A stretch of 64,000 bases of DNA from Gammaproteobacteria bacterium UBA2679 (GTDB lineage Bacteria; Pseudomonadota; Gammaproteobacteria; Pseudomonadales; Oleiphilaceae): the NCBI GenBank assembly GCA_002354735.1, contig DEMD01000010.1, forward strand, positions 361,967 to 425,966, written 5' to 3'. The number at the start of each line of letters is the position of its first letter. Position 1 is the first letter of the stretch. Below, in pieces: positions 42,796 through 52,231 of the stretch. The notes below the pieces were generated by a model. That model was given only the letters and a program-made list of their open reading frames with translations. It had not been told where the DNA came from and did no database searches. The position numbers and the translations under genes were made by a program.

Positions 42796-44244
42796 CTAGT
42801 CGTCCCAGCTATCGCCGCCGCCATTATCGTCTACGCCCGCCATATCCAGTTCCTTCATCTTTCTTGTAAGCGTATTACGGCCCCAGCCCAGGAGAATGGC
42901 TGCATCTTTCTTGCGTCCGCCTGATTGCCTGAGCGCCGACTCGATCATGACCCGCTCAAAGATCGGCATCGCTACATCCAGCAGGCCTTCCTTGCGCGTC
43001 AGCAGCTGTTTTTCCGACCAGAGGCGGAGTGATTCTGGCCAGTCGATGGTTGTCGTCTTGTTCGGCGTCTCGTTCTGTAACTCAGGCGGCAGGTCGCCGA
43101 GATGGATCGTTCGTCCGGACGCCATCACGGTCAGCCATCGGCAGGTGTTCTGCAGCTGACGCACGTTGCCGGGCCAGGGTAGCTGGCACAGCAGGGCCTC
43201 GGTCTCGCCGGCCAGCAGCTTGTTCTCTGTGCCCAACTCAGCGGCCGCCTGCTCCAGGAAGTGAGCGGCCAGTCGGGGAATATCTTCACGGCGTTCACGC
43301 AGGGCCGGCAGATGAATCCGGATCACGTTGAGGCGATGGAAGAGATCTTCCCTGAACGCGCCAGACTCCACCAGCTTCTCGAGGTTCTGATGGGTTGCCG
43401 CCACGATCCTGACGTCAGCCTTGACCGGAGTGGTTGCACCGATTCTGTAGAACTCGCCATCTGCAAGCACACGAAGCAGCCGCGTCTGCGTGTCCGCCGG
43501 CATGTCACCGATCTCGTCCAGGAAAAGCGTTCCACCACTGGCCTGTTCGAAGCGACCGATACGCTGGCCACCGGCGCCGGTGAACGCACCTTTCTCATGA
43601 CCAAACAGTTCTGATTCGATCAGATCTTTCGGAATGGCCGCCATGTTGAGTGCGATGAAGGCATGTCCCGCCCTCGGGCTGTGCTCGTGCAGCGCTTTCG
43701 CCACGAGTTCCTTGCCGGTGCCGGACTCTCCGTTGATGAGCACAGTGATGTTGCTGTGCGAGAGCCGACCAATGGCGCGGAAGACCTCCTGCATGGCAGG
43801 CGCCTCACCGATGATTGGCGGACTCTTCTGTTTCTGTTGCTCGCTTGGCTCGCCGATCCTGTTCTGGTTACCGGTTGCGTGCGCAAGTGCCCGTTTGATG
43901 ATGACGATCGCTTCATCCAGGTCGAAGGGCTTCGGGAGATAGTCGAAGGCACCTTTCTGATAGCTGCTGACTGCGCTATCCAGATCAGAGTGCGCGGTCA
44001 TGATAATGACCGGTATGCCCGGATACTGTTCCTGCAGGCGCTGTAGCAACTCCAGGCCATTGATACCTGGCATCCGGACATCACTGATGATGGCGAGCGG
44101 TTGCTCACGCTGCAGGCGGGAGAGAATGGTGTCTCCAGACTCAAAAGATTCGAAGGCGATGCCTTCCTGCTCCATCGCTTTCTCGAGGACCCAGCGAATA
44201 GAGCGGTCGTCATCGATGATCCAGACGGGCGACGACTCGGTCAT
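42796..44244 (-). CDS. ntrC: Nitrogen regulation response regulator NtrC (GlnG)
   Basis: This 482-residue sigma-54 activator has a receiver domain ([18 protein letters not shown], phospho-acceptor Asp in [10 protein letters not shown] near residue 54, Lys in YLPKPFD). The AAA+ domain has Walker [18 protein letters not shown], the sigma-54 contact loop [14 protein letters not shown] and Walker [16 protein letters not shown]-terminal Fis-type helix-turn-helix follows ([23 protein letters not shown]). Phosphorylated by NtrB, it drives nitrogen-limitation genes. I chose the ATG at 44244, which overlaps the ntrB stop by 4 bases. Confidence 0.97.
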   Translation of the reverse strand: MTESSPVWIIDDDRSIRWVLEKAMEQEGIAFESFESGDTILSRLQREQPLAIISDVRMPGINGLELLQRLQEQYPGIPVIIMTAHSDLDSAVSSYQKGAFDYLPKPFDLDEAIVIIKRALAHATGNQNRIGEPSEQQKQKSPPIIGEAPAMQEVFRAIGRLSHSNITVLINGESGTGKELVAKALHEHSPRAGHAFIALNMAAIPKDLIESELFGHEKGAFTGAGGQRIGRFEQASGGTLFLDEIGDMPADTQTRLLRVLADGEFYRIGATTPVKADVRIVAATHQNLEKLVESGAFREDLFHRLNVIRIHLPALRERREDIPRLAAHFLEQAAAELGTENKLLAGETEALLCQLPWPGNVRQLQNTCRWLTVMASGRTIHLGDLPPELQNETPNKTTTIDWPESLRLWSEKQLLTRKEGLLDVAMPIFERVMIESALRQSGGRKKDAAILLGWGRNTLTRKMKELDMAGVDDNGGGDSWDD

Positions 44245-45398
44245 AGTGCATTCTCCAGAGGTAGATAGACAATAAATGAGGTATGTCCGGGTTCGCTTTC
44301 GCACTCGACGATGCCGGTGTGCTGACCAATGATGCCCTGAGTTATGGACAAGCCGAGACCGGTGCCACTGGCGCTGCCACTGACCATGGGATAGAAGATG
44401 TTTTTCAGGAGCTCCGGTGGCACGCCGGCACCGTTATCGATCACTTCAGCTTTCAGCACCAGTCGATGGAGCTTTCCTGAGAGCGTGAACTGTCGAACGG
44501 TTCGCGTCTTGAACTGTATCTCAGGCCGGAAGCAAGGCTTCGAGCCAGGTTGCGTGAGAGCCTGAACGGCATTGCGTGCAATATTCAGGAAGCCCTGTAT
44601 CAGTTGCTCCTTGTCACCGGTGAACTCGGGAATGCTTGGATCGTAATCCCGTCGAATGGCTATGTCCGAGCCGCACTCAACCTCTATGAGACTGATAATG
44701 CGTTCGAGCACTTCGTGGATATTCACCTCGCTCAGGTGCAGCGCCTTGTTGGGACCCAGCATGCGATCCACGAGGTTCTTCAGCCGATCGGCCTCGGAAA
44801 TGATGATATTGGTGTATTCAGACCATCCGCCACCGGAAGTCGGCACGGACAGGCGAGTGGTCTGGTGGGTATCCTGACTGGAATCGAGCGCCTTGCCGAG
44901 CAGCTGAGCGGCACCGCGAATGCCGCCAAGTGGATTCTTGATCTCATGCGCGAGGTTGCGGATCAGGACACGCGCCGCCTGATGTTCTGACTGCAGCTCT
45001 TCTTCCAGCGATATTCTTCTGACGTGGTCCTTGGCCTGCATTTCGAGCAATCGAAACGCATCTCCGGTGGGTCTGCCAATTTCTGCCGGCGTGCTCGATA
45101 TCGTGTAGTCGACAATGATGCTGCTGCCACTGAGCAGGGTGAAGCGTACCGTGCTCTGGCCGAAGCTTTGTTCTGTGGAGAGACCATTCTCGAGCGCGCT
45201 CAGCCCGCCAGGCTCTGACTGCAGACAATCAGAATAGTGTGAGCCGAGCATTCGACTGGCGCTGCTTTCGAGCAGGATTTCCGCCGCAGAATTGACGAAG
45301 ATGATCGTGCCTCGATGATCGAGCAGCAGTACAGCCGTAGCCAGGTTCTCGAGAAGCCTGGCCAGTACAGAGTCGGTCAGCGCATTTTGTGGGTGCAT
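44241..45398 (-). CDS. ntrB: Nitrogen regulation sensor kinase/phosphatase NtrB (GlnL)
   Basis: This 385-residue cytoplasmic histidine kinase has an N-terminal PAS domain (NLATAVLLLDHRGTIIFVNSAAEILLE), the phospho-acceptor H-box LIRNLAHEIKNPLGGIRGAAQLL near residue 155, N-box GFLNIARNAVQAL, G1 AEVIDNGAGVPPELL and G2 GSASGTGLGLSITQGI. There is no membrane segment. It phosphorylates or dephosphorylates NtrC under control of PII. A sigma-54-type promoter and an NtrC palindrome lie upstream, so autoregulation is likely. Confidence 0.97.
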   Translation of the reverse strand: MHPQNALTDSVLARLLENLATAVLLLDHRGTIIFVNSAAEILLESSASRMLGSHYSDCLQSEPGGLSALENGLSTEQSFGQSTVRFTLLSGSSIIVDYTISSTPAEIGRPTGDAFRLLEMQAKDHVRRISLEEELQSEHQAARVLIRNLAHEIKNPLGGIRGAAQLLGKALDSSQDTHQTTRLSVPTSGGGWSEYTNIIISEADRLKNLVDRMLGPNKALHLSEVNIHEVLERIISLIEVECGSDIAIRRDYDPSIPEFTGDKEQLIQGFLNIARNAVQALTQPGSKPCFRPEIQFKTRTVRQFTLSGKLHRLVLKAEVIDNGAGVPPELLKNIFYPMVSGSASGTGLGLSITQGIIGQHTGIVECESEPGHTSFIVYLPLENAL

Positions 45399-45441
45399 AC
45401 AGTGTCACAGTATCTCTGGCAGCTAAGACAGTGCGATAAAG

Positions 45442-45457
45442 CAATAAACGGTCCATG
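45442..45457 (-). promoter_or_regulatory. Sigma-54 promoter upstream of ntrB
   Basis: Read on the minus strand, TGGACC, five bases, TTGCT gives the -24 GG and -12 GC with the correct spacing, 44 bases before the ntrB start codon. The -24 element deviates from TGGCAC in two positions. An NtrC palindrome lies about 150 bases further upstream, supporting the call. Confidence 0.6.
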
Positions 45458-45594
45458 TTGTAATTTTACCTCTGCTGCCGCACCAGATGAGGTCGTCACG
45501 TACTGTATTTACTACTGTATGGGCGATTGGTGGCGCTTTCCGTGAGTCGCCAAGCCTCACCGAAACAGCGCATGCCTGCTTTTGAGGCATTTGG

Positions 45595-45615
45595 TGCGCA
45601 CCAAAACGGTGCGCA
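45595..45615. promoter_or_regulatory. NtrC-type enhancer palindrome upstream of ntrB
   Basis: TGCGCACC at 45595-45602 and GGTGCGCA at 45608-45615 form a perfect eight-base dyad with a five-base AAAAC spacer. The core GCACC-N5-GGTGC is the known NtrC consensus. It sits in the gap between the DUF4124 gene and ntrB. Confidence 0.75.
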
Positions 45616-45628
45616 TAGGAAAGGCTGA

Positions 45629-46243
45629 TCAGGGTCGATTCAGCACGGAAGGCCTGTGGATTGTGAAGGTAACCGGATCAGCGCTTTGTACCACGCTATC
45701 ACCCTCGACAACATCGACACTGATCGTATGGGTGCCACGGTCCACGTTGGTTAGAGGAATGGCTGGCCCCTTTGTGAGTGCTTGCGCCTGTCCATCCAGG
45801 GTCAGACGCAGGAAGTGCTCGCTCTGAAGATCAGGCGTAATATTCATGACGACATTGAAGTCCCCACTGCCTGAGTTGAAGGCGCTCTCGTTTTCGGGGT
45901 AGGCGATCTGCAGGGTTTCGTAGGCTGGGCCGCCCTCTCCAGATTCAGCAGCCTCTTGTCGTTCACCAATGATGGCGGTAACTTCGTCAGGCTTCGGCAG
46001 CTGAATGGTGGCAGTCTCCTTCACCTCAACACGCTCGGCACCTTTTCGCGGCTGATCTGTAAATTCGACGTTACCTTCAGCATCCGTGAAGCGATAGATT
46101 TCTGCCTGCACACCGAAGGGCAGTGGTGCTACCAGCAGCCCGGTGAGCAGGGCAAGATAGCAGCTTCGTCTGGTCGTTGCGCTCGTGGCCGCCACCTGCC
46201 GTAGGTGGCTCTTAACGACGTCTTCCTGTTTGCGCATGTTCAT
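45629..46243 (-). CDS. DUF4124 domain secreted protein
   Basis: From the ATG at 46243 (GAGACGG ahead of it) this is a 204-residue protein. Its extended N-terminus is followed by a signal peptide (CYLALLTGLLVAPLPFGVQA). A DUF4124 domain begins right after the cleavage site: EIYRFTDAEGNVEFTDQPRKGAERVEV. The remainder is a beta-rich segment resembling an immunoglobulin-like fold (FNVVMNITPDLQSEHFLRLTLDGQAQAL). Function is unknown. A DUF4124 gene at this exact place between glnA and ntrB is conserved in pseudomonads. An envelope location is expected. Confidence 0.85.
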   Translation of the reverse strand: MNMRKQEDVVKSHLRQVAATSATTRRSCYLALLTGLLVAPLPFGVQAEIYRFTDAEGNVEFTDQPRKGAERVEVKETATIQLPKPDEVTAIIGERQEAAESGEGGPAYETLQIAYPENESAFNSGSGDFNVVMNITPDLQSEHFLRLTLDGQAQALTKGPAIPLTNVDRGTHTISVDVVEGDSVVQSADPVTFTIHRPSVLNRP

Positions 46244-46333
46244 ATCCGTCTCTGAGCCTCTGAATTCGCAGATTTCAGTATAGTGCAAGCAAACCTCAAT
46301 GCCTGCAACCAGACGGCACGCTGGCCCCTGAAA

Positions 46334-46360
46334 CGAAAAAGGCCCGCATATGCGGGCCTT
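46334..46360 (-). terminator. Intrinsic terminator of glnA
   Basis: GGCCCGCA and TGCGGGCC (46341-46358) form a perfect GC-rich stem with adjoining A/T pairs, 18 bases after the glnA stop. On the minus strand it runs into TTTTTCGTTT. Confidence 0.9.
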
Positions 46361-46377
46361 CGGGTTCACTCTGAGGT

Positions 46378-47784
46378 TTAGAGCGAGTAGTACATCTGGA
46401 ACTCGACCGGGTGAGTGGTCATGTTCAGACGCTCGACTTCAGCACGCTTCAGCGCAATGTAGCCATCGAGCATGTCCTGGGAGAACACGTCGCCCTTCAG
46501 CAGGAACTCCTTGTCCGCTTCCAGTGCGTCCAGTGCCTGCTCAAGCGAGTTACACACTGTTGGGATTTCAGCAGCTTCTTCTGGCGGCAGGTCATAGAGA
46601 TCCTTGTCCGCAGGGTCGCCTGGGTGGATCTTGTTCTGGATGCCGTCAAGACCAGCCATCATCAGTGCAGCAAAGCCCAGGTATGGGTTCTGCATTGGAT
46701 CAGGGAAGCGAGCTTCCATACGACGTGCCTTGGCGCTGTTGACCCATGGAATCCGGATGGACGCCGAACGGTTACGGGCAGAGTACGCCAGCATGACTGG
46801 TGCTTCGTAACCTGGTACCAGACGCTTGTAGCTGTTGGTAGACGGGTTGGTGAAGGCGTTCAGTGCGCGTGCGTGCTTGATGATGCCGCCGATGTAGAAC
46901 AGGGCAGTTTCAGACATGCCTGCATAAGCATCGCCAGCGAAGATGTTCTTGCCGTCCTTCGACAGTGACATGTGTACGTGCATGCCTGAACCGTTGTCGC
47001 CAACGATAGGCTTGGGCATGAAAGTCGCGGTCTTGCCGTAAGCGTGAGCAACGTTCAGTACGCAGTATTTCAGGATCTGAACTTCGTCAGCCTTGCGAGT
47101 CAGTGTGTTGGCGCCAACGCCGATCTCGCACTGGCCAGCTGTGCCGACTTCGTGGTGGTGTACTTCGATCTTCAGGCCCATGCTTTCCATGGCCGCGCAC
47201 ATGGCGCCACGCAGGTCGTGCAGTGAGTCAACTGGCGGTACAGGGAAATAACCACCTTTTACGCCTGGACGGTGACCGACGTTGTTACGGTCGAAATCTT
47301 CGTTGGAAACCCACGCAGCTTCTTCAGAGTGGATCTCGTAAGAGGCGCTCTGCATGTCCGCACGGTACTTGACGCTGTCGAAGACGAAGAATTCTGGCTC
47401 AGGACCAAACAGGGCCGAGTCAGCGATACCAGTAGTCTTGAGATACTCTTCGGCGCGCTTGGCGATAGAGCGTGGGTCACGGTTGTAGCCCTGCATCGTG
47501 GAAGGTTCAACGATGGAGCAAGTGACGTTGACGGTGGTGTCTTCTGTGAACGGATCAAGCACACAGGTGTCGTCGTCTGGCATGAGGATCATGTCTGACT
47601 CGTTGATGCCTTTCCAGCCGGCTATCGAAGAGCCGTCGAACATCTTGCCGTCCTGGAAAGTTTCTTCGCTGATCTCACTCACGGGCATCGTGACGTGCTG
47701 TTCCTTGCCCTTGGTGTCCGTAAAGCGAAGATCGACCCATTTCGCTTCGTGCTCTTTTATAAGTCCCAGAGTTTTCTCTGACAT
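46378..47784 (-). CDS. glnA: Glutamine synthetase type I
   Basis: This 468-residue enzyme starts [22 protein letters not shown]. It contains [17 protein letters not shown], the metal-ligand regions [11 protein letters not shown] and [10 protein letters not shown], the ATP-binding motif [19 protein letters not shown], and the adenylylation Tyr in [10 protein letters not shown] near residue 398. It makes glutamine from glutamate and ammonia as a dodecamer and is switched off by GlnE adenylylation. Its upstream region (47785-48200) contains a sigma-54 promoter and several NtrC-type sites, consistent with induction under nitrogen limitation. Confidence 0.98.
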   Translation of the reverse strand: MSEKTLGLIKEHEAKWVDLRFTDTKGKEQHVTMPVSEISEETFQDGKMFDGSSIAGWKGINESDMILMPDDDTCVLDPFTEDTTVNVTCSIVEPSTMQGYNRDPRSIAKRAEEYLKTTGIADSALFGPEPEFFVFDSVKYRADMQSASYEIHSEEAAWVSNEDFDRNNVGHRPGVKGGYFPVPPVDSLHDLRGAMCAAMESMGLKIEVHHHEVGTAGQCEIGVGANTLTRKADEVQILKYCVLNVAHAYGKTATFMPKPIVGDNGSGMHVHMSLSKDGKNIFAGDAYAGMSETALFYIGGIIKHARALNAFTNPSTNSYKRLVPGYEAPVMLAYSARNRSASIRIPWVNSAKARRMEARFPDPMQNPYLGFAALMMAGLDGIQNKIHPGDPADKDLYDLPPEEAAEIPTVCNSLEQALDALEADKEFLLKGDVFSQDMLDGYIALKRAEVERLNMTTHPVEFQMYYSL

Positions 47785-47968
47785 TCCTTACACTCCGTTT
47801 ACGTAAAATTCTGTTACAGAAATGGCCCGCTCCACTTGACGGTGAAGTCGCAGCGAGCATAGCACGAGGTTCCGGTTGCTGAAACTGTCACTCGGCTGTA
47901 ATCCGGCGGTCAGCTACGGGGGCCGTAAGCTTGCGCCCGGCTGGGCTAACCTTCAAGTACCAGGTGTA

Positions 47969-47984
47969 AGCAAATTCGTTGCCA
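47969..47984 (-). promoter_or_regulatory. Sigma-54 promoter of glnA
   Basis: On the minus strand TGGCAA, five bases, TTGCT matches the sigma-54 consensus TGGCAC-N5-TTGCW at 10 of 11 defined positions. The expected transcript would start near 47958 and carry a leader of about 175 bases before glnA. Confidence 0.8.
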
Positions 47985-48116
47985 TCTTTAGTCAACACAG
48001 CCTGCGAAGCTGATCGACTGTGTGTCGAGCCCCAAGCAGCAGGGCTTCCCGTCGTGTGCGACACTGCACCATTGCGCACGTCGAAGATTTGAGCTGCGCC
48101 CGTTTTCGGTGCGCCT

Positions 48117-48133
48117 GGCTCTATTTTGGTGCG
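48117..48133. promoter_or_regulatory. NtrC-type site 2 upstream of glnA
   Basis: GCTCT-ATTTT-GGTGC has the correct five-base spacer and closely resembles the imperfect second NtrC site of enterobacterial glnA promoters. Its centre is 31 bases from site 1, three helical turns. A weaker half-matching site (GCCCG-N5-GGTGC) lies at 48098-48112. Confidence 0.65.
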
Positions 48134-48147
48134 ATGACTCGTAACTC

Positions 48148-48164
48148 TGCACAGTTATGGTGCA
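48148..48164. promoter_or_regulatory. NtrC-type site 1 upstream of glnA
   Basis: TGCACA-GTTAT-GGTGCA matches the NtrC consensus TGCACC-N5-GGTGCA at 11 of 12 arm positions. It lies about 170 bases upstream of the sigma-54 promoter element, a normal enhancer distance. The 560-base gap between glnA and typA holds these sites and the typA promoter, and I see no gene in it. Confidence 0.78.
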
Positions 48165-48280
48165 AAAATTACGGTAGAGGCGCGCAATCGTTACGACATG
48201 CACATGATTGTCCCGTCGCTTACTCGGTATTGATTCTATACTCTGCTACGAGTGTGCTATCAAGCATTCCAGCAATGGTT

Positions 48281-48286
48281 TATAAT
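48281..48286 (+). promoter_or_regulatory. Candidate -10 element of typA promoter
   Basis: A perfect TATAAT lies 58 bases before the typA start. No strong -35 box is visible at the right distance, so the promoter may depend on other features. Confidence 0.4.
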
Positions 48287-48344
48287 GCCGCGCAAATTTT
48301 GCCCGCACAGTTCTCCCATTTCGCCACTATTCGGTACTCGCAAC

Positions 48345-50156
48345 GTGATAGAAAAAGTACGCAACATAGCCATCATTGCCCACGTCGACCACGGTAAAAC
48401 TACGCTCGTGGACAAGCTGCTGCGTCAGAGCGGTACCCTTGGTCGAAAGGATCAGGATTCTGAACGGGTCATGGACTCGAACGATCAGGAAAAAGAGCGC
48501 GGCATTACCATCCTTGCCAAGAACACCGCCATCACCTGGCACGACTATCAGATCAACATCGTTGACACACCAGGCCACGCCGATTTCGGTGGTGAGGTCG
48601 AGCGTGTACTCTCGATGGTCGACTCGGTTCTTCTTCTGGTCGATGCGCAGGACGGTCCGATGCCCCAGACGCGCTTCGTGACACAGAAGGCGTTCGCCAA
48701 TGGCCTTAACCCGATCGTCGTCATCAACAAGATCGACCGTCCAGGTGCGCGTCCTGACTGGGTGCTGGGTGAAGTCATGGATCTGTTCGACCGCCTCGGT
48801 GCCACCGAGCAGCAACTCGATTTCCCGGTCATCTATGCCTCGGCCCTGAACGGTATCGCCGGTCTTGAGCCTGATGCCATGGAAGACGACATGTCTTCAC
48901 TGTTTCAGATGATCGTCGACAAGGTGCCACCACCGGACGTCGATCCTGAAGGCCCGTTCCAGATGCAGATCATGGCCATGGACTACAACAGCTATGTCGG
49001 CATCATTGGCGTTGGTCGAATCAGTCGCGGCAAGATCAAGACGAATACCCCGGTCGTCGTCGTTGATCGTGAAGGCGGCAAGCGAAATGGCCGCGTACTC
49101 AAGATCATGGGTTACCACGGCCTCGAGCGCGTCGAAGTCGAAACAGCTGCTGCAGGAGACATCGTCTGCGTGACGGGTCTTGATGAGCTGAATATTTCTG
49201 ACACCCTGTGCTCACCAGACAAGCCTGAAGCGCTGCCGCCGCTGACAGTCGACGAGCCTACCGTCAGCATGATGTTCCAGGTCAACGACTCCCCGTTTGC
49301 GGGCAAGGAAGGCAAGTACGTCACCAGCCGGAACATCAAGGAGCGTCTCGACAAGGAACTGCTGCACAACGTGGCGCTTCGAGTTGAGCCAGGTCCGACG
49401 CCTGACCAGTTCCTGGTTTCAGGTCGCGGTGAACTGCACCTGTCGGTACTGATCGAGAACATGCGTCGTGAAGGTTTCGAGATCGCAGTCGCCAAACCAA
49501 AGGTCATTCTGCGTGAGCAGGATGGTGTGAAGGTCGAGCCGTTCGAGCAGGTCGTTATCGATATCGAAGACCAGCACCAGGGCGCCATCATGGAAGAGAT
49601 GGGTGCACGTCGCGCCGAGCTCACCAACATGATCCCGGACGGCAAGGGTCGAAGCCGGCTCGAGTTTATTGCGCCCTCGCGTGGCCTTATCGGCTTCCGC
49701 TCTGCCTTTCTGACGATGACTTCTGGATCAGGCATCCTGACGCACATCTTCGACCACTACGGACCGCTGAAGGAAGGTATCAATGCCACGCGTCAAAACG
49801 GCGTGATGATAGCCAACCTGACTGGCAAGGCACTCGGCTACTCACTGTGGAACCTGCAGGAGCGCGGCCGTCTGTTCATCGATCCAAACGTTGAAGTGTA
49901 TGAAGGTATGGTTATCGGTCTGCATAGCCGGGATAACGACCTAACGGTCAACTGTACCAAGGGCAAGCAGCTCACGAACGTGCGAGCTTCGGGAACGGAT
50001 GAGAACATCGTGCTCACGCCGCCTATCCGGATGTCTCTCGAGCAGGCGCTGGAATTCATCGAAGATGACGAGCTGGTCGAAATCACCCCTGCCAGCATCC
50101 GCGTTCGAAAGCGTCACCTGAAGGAAAGCGATCGCAAGCGGGCCAGTCGCGCCTAA
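48345..50156 (+). CDS. typA: Translational GTPase TypA (BipA)
   Basis: This 603-residue protein starts at a GTG at 48345, giving [25 protein letters not shown], the exact TypA start. The frame is open upstream, but those residues are not in the family. GTPase motifs are AHVDHGKT (G1), [10 protein letters not shown] (switch I), [15 protein letters not shown] (G3) and [14 protein letters not shown] (G4). EF-G-like domains and the TypA-specific C-terminal domain follow. It binds ribosomes and supports growth under cold and other stress. It is monocistronic, with a strong terminator after it. Confidence 0.96.
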   Translation: MIEKVRNIAIIAHVDHGKTTLVDKLLRQSGTLGRKDQDSERVMDSNDQEKERGITILAKNTAITWHDYQINIVDTPGHADFGGEVERVLSMVDSVLLLVDAQDGPMPQTRFVTQKAFANGLNPIVVINKIDRPGARPDWVLGEVMDLFDRLGATEQQLDFPVIYASALNGIAGLEPDAMEDDMSSLFQMIVDKVPPPDVDPEGPFQMQIMAMDYNSYVGIIGVGRISRGKIKTNTPVVVVDREGGKRNGRVLKIMGYHGLERVEVETAAAGDIVCVTGLDELNISDTLCSPDKPEALPPLTVDEPTVSMMFQVNDSPFAGKEGKYVTSRNIKERLDKELLHNVALRVEPGPTPDQFLVSGRGELHLSVLIENMRREGFEIAVAKPKVILREQDGVKVEPFEQVVIDIEDQHQGAIMEEMGARRAELTNMIPDGKGRSRLEFIAPSRGLIGFRSAFLTMTSGSGILTHIFDHYGPLKEGINATRQNGVMIANLTGKALGYSLWNLQERGRLFIDPNVEVYEGMVIGLHSRDNDLTVNCTKGKQLTNVRASGTDENIVLTPPIRMSLEQALEFIEDDELVEITPASIRVRKRHLKESDRKRASRA

Positions 50157-50176
50157 CGTCGGAAGTTGATCTTTCC

Positions 50177-50203
50177 AAGGCGCCCTCAGTGGCGCCTTTT
50201 TTG
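50177..50203 (+). terminator. Intrinsic terminator of typA
   Basis: AAGGCGCC at 50177-50184 pairs with GGCGCCTT at 50191-50198 around a six-base loop and is followed by TTTTTGTTG, 20 bases after the typA stop. Confidence 0.92.
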
Positions 50204-50489
50204 TTGTTAGTCCACTCCTAAAGTTTTCCCCAAAGTCAAATTTTCCCTGCCCATTTATTAACAATGTCTCATTAACTCTCGGTAATTGCTTACTATGACT
50301 GCCACGAGGCGGATGTCATGGTTCGGTCACCTGACGTTGTTCACTGATTACCCGGTTCCCCCGACTAGGTAGAACTGCTGACGCTTCGAGAGGATTCCGT
50401 AACATAAGCGTCACAATTGCTACGTACAATTCCGGATCTATAGTGTGGTCCAGCCTAACAGGCTGAATTGAAAAGGAATTTCGGAAATT

Positions 50490-50553
50490 TTTGCAGTATT
50501 GCCAAGGAGGGATGAAAGCCCTCGGCCGCCTGAGACGGCTCCAACATTGCAAA
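50490..50553 (+). ncRNA. Candidate structured RNA: compact three-way junction upstream of the porin gene
   Basis: Reading the sequence by eye gives a three-helix fold. P1 pairs 50490-50501 (TTTGCAGTATTG) with 50542-50553 (CAACATTGCAAA), with ten Watson-Crick pairs, one G-U and one A-C mismatch. P2 is GAGGG/CCCTC (50507-50511 with 50519-50523) around a seven-base ATGAAAG loop. P3 is GGCCG/CGGCT (50524-50528 with 50536-50540) around a seven-base CCTGAGA loop. P2 and P3 abut directly. It matches no riboswitch or ribozyme I know. It lies about 290 bases upstream of the porin start. The strand is a guess from the porin's direction. A smaller hairpin (CAGCCT-AAC-AGGCTG, 50451-50465) lies just before it. 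The rest of the 690-base gap holds no gene I can support. Confidence 0.35.
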
Positions 50554-50702
50554 GACCTGAATGCTGTATTACTAATTGGTTATCGGAAACATGCGTTTAG
50601 TGGGTTTTCGTGAAGCAACACTTGAAGATCTGAATCTAAGCAATGTGCTAGATCGGATCGCCAGGCAGGGCGGCAGGAAGCGCTGGTGCCAAGGGACACT
50701 GA

Positions 50703-50718
50703 AGTCATTGGAATGACT
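50703..50718. repeat. Inverted repeat AGTCATT-GG-AATGACT upstream of the porin
   Basis: A perfect seven-base dyad with a two-base spacer lies about 130 bases before the porin start codon. Further imperfect hairpins follow at 50735-50752 and 50758-50774 (GCCCG/CGGGC). It may be an operator or part of a structured 5' leader. Confidence 0.4.
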
Positions 50719-50844
50719 GCACGAATGAATAAAAGCTGCCGAAGAAGCGGCTGTACTGCCCGATAGAACCGGGCGGAAGCAATACCGGCACTGCCAGTTC
50801 AGTTATCCAACAACGAGTTGATTTACACACAGAAGGAAGACGAA

Positions 50845-51933
50845 ATGAAAAAGACGCTTTTAGCTTCAGCTGTCACGCTGGCCACCTTGACGACCGGCAC
50901 TTTCGCTGCCGATACCACGCCACAGATCGACTCTGCAGCCGCACTGGCGCAGCGTCTTGATTCCATGCCACAGGTCTACGGTAACATTCAGCTGGCCTGG
51001 ATCTACTCAGACGCAGATAAGAATATTTCGTCCAATGGTACAGATATCGATTTTTTCGAAGGGTCTACCGTGAGCGGGCTGGAAGATAATGGCTCTACAA
51101 TAGGGTTTACCGATGATCACGAGATCAGCCCCGGCCTTGAAGCTTTCATGAAGATCGAGCTTGATGGATTTGAAGCTGACGACAAGGCAAAGGGCCGCGG
51201 ACGTATCAAGCTGGATGAAGCCTACATCGGTGTGAAGGGCGACTTCGGCCAGGTTTGGGTGGGCTCTGATGACTCCCAGTATGAAATACTGATCGATGGT
51301 ATCTATCAGTATTATGAAGTAATCGCAATTGATACGAATACTGGCACATTTTACAGCACTGGTGAGGGTAACCTGCTTCAGTATACCTCGCCTTCATTCA
51401 GCGGCCTCACAGTGCACGCTGCAGTCGAGCTGGACAGCGGCTTTGAAGACGAAGACGGCAATGAAGTAGGCAGCGATAACCCGTATCAATTAGGCGTCCA
51501 ATATGCGGACCATAGTTTCTCACTGGCTGTAGCTATGGACTCTAACGACAGCACAAATGTCGGTAATTCTTATGGTATCCGTGGTGCATACCAACTTGGC
51601 GATCTGGAACTGAGTGCTCAGTACTCAATGACCGAAGACCTTCGTGATGATTACGGTTTGATGGCCATTTACTCAATGGGTGCCAATACATTTGCGGCCT
51701 CGTACGAGCTCTCTTCACCGGACGGCGCGGGTGACGACAAGTCGGTTATCGCCTTGCAGGCGCTGCACAGCTTCTCTGATAATGTCTATGTGTATACTGA
51801 GTTATACTTCATCACTAGCGATGAAGAAGGCTTCGTAGACTTTGACCTTAACGACGACAACCAAGATGATGCGTCTCTTGAAGTTGGCAGTGATGTAACC
51901 CACCTGGCCTTCGGTGCGGTCTACGCGTTCTAA
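50845..51933 (+). CDS. Gram-negative general porin
   Basis: This 362-residue protein starts at the ATG at 50845 behind GAAGGAAG. The signal peptide is KKTLLASAVTLATLTTGTFA. A short helical stretch follows (DSAAALAQRLDSM), then the first strand PQVYGNIQLAWIYSD. Repeated amphipathic strands, the signature DEAYIGVKGDFGQVWVGSDDSQ, and the terminal VTHLAFGAVYAF ending in Phe are typical of trimeric 16-stranded porins. Loops are rich in Asp/Glu (for example ELDSGFEDEDGNEVGSDNP), suggesting cation preference or a marine origin. It stands alone between a large 5' gap and a hairpin. Confidence 0.9.
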   Translation: MKKTLLASAVTLATLTTGTFAADTTPQIDSAAALAQRLDSMPQVYGNIQLAWIYSDADKNISSNGTDIDFFEGSTVSGLEDNGSTIGFTDDHEISPGLEAFMKIELDGFEADDKAKGRGRIKLDEAYIGVKGDFGQVWVGSDDSQYEILIDGIYQYYEVIAIDTNTGTFYSTGEGNLLQYTSPSFSGLTVHAAVELDSGFEDEDGNEVGSDNPYQLGVQYADHSFSLAVAMDSNDSTNVGNSYGIRGAYQLGDLELSAQYSMTEDLRDDYGLMAIYSMGANTFAASYELSSPDGAGDDKSVIALQALHSFSDNVYVYTELYFITSDEEGFVDFDLNDDNQDDASLEVGSDVTHLAFGAVYAF

Positions 51934-51943
51934 AGCTTCTACA

Positions 51944-51980
51944 TGGATGAGCAGCTTCGATTAAAGAAGCTCCTCATCCA
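51944..51980 (+). terminator. Long imperfect hairpin after the porin
   Basis: TGGATGAG at 51944-51951 pairs with CTCATCCA at 51973-51980, and GCTTC pairs with GAAGC inside, starting 11 bases after the porin stop. A T-rich stretch follows at 51991-52000. The rest of the 298-base gap to the next gene is AT-rich with no gene. Confidence 0.6.
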
Positions 51981-52231
51981 ATTTCGGTGATTAATTTTTC
52001 CTCTTCAATGAAAACAATAAGCCCCGCCTGCGAAAGCGAATTCCCAGTTTAAAACCCAACTCAAGGGCTATATCTGACGAGAATTTTTAAAATCTCTTCA
52101 GCGATGCAATGTTAACTGGCACGAGTTCTGCTGGCTCATTGTCGAAGGTGACTGTTCGGAGGTTTGCACATGTTCTGAGGGAGGGTTGAAAACAGAGAAG
52201 CCTTGATCGACCCCTCTGTTCAAGCATTGGT

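Noticed and set aside
48065-48078. Dyad TGCACC-AT-TGCGCA as another NtrC site
   Set aside because: Its arms are too close together for the five-base spacer of the NtrC consensus.
48252-48344. 31-residue N-terminal extension of TypA
   Set aside because: The family begins exactly at the GTG at 48345 ([11 protein letters not shown]), and the upstream residues overlap the probable promoter.
49112-49747. Open frame of 211 codons opposite typA
   Set aside because: It is antisense to conserved TypA domains, and the Ser/Arg-rich translation looks like a frame shadow.
50316-50552. 78-codon open frame on the minus strand in the gap before the porin
   Set aside because: No start context, no family resemblance, and it overlaps the predicted RNA fold.
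50490-50553. Hammerhead ribozyme reading of the structured element (GAAA and CTGAG present)
   Set aside because: The core would need CUGANGA and a correctly placed GAAA across the junction; here the CTGAGA is in a hairpin loop, so the topology is wrong.
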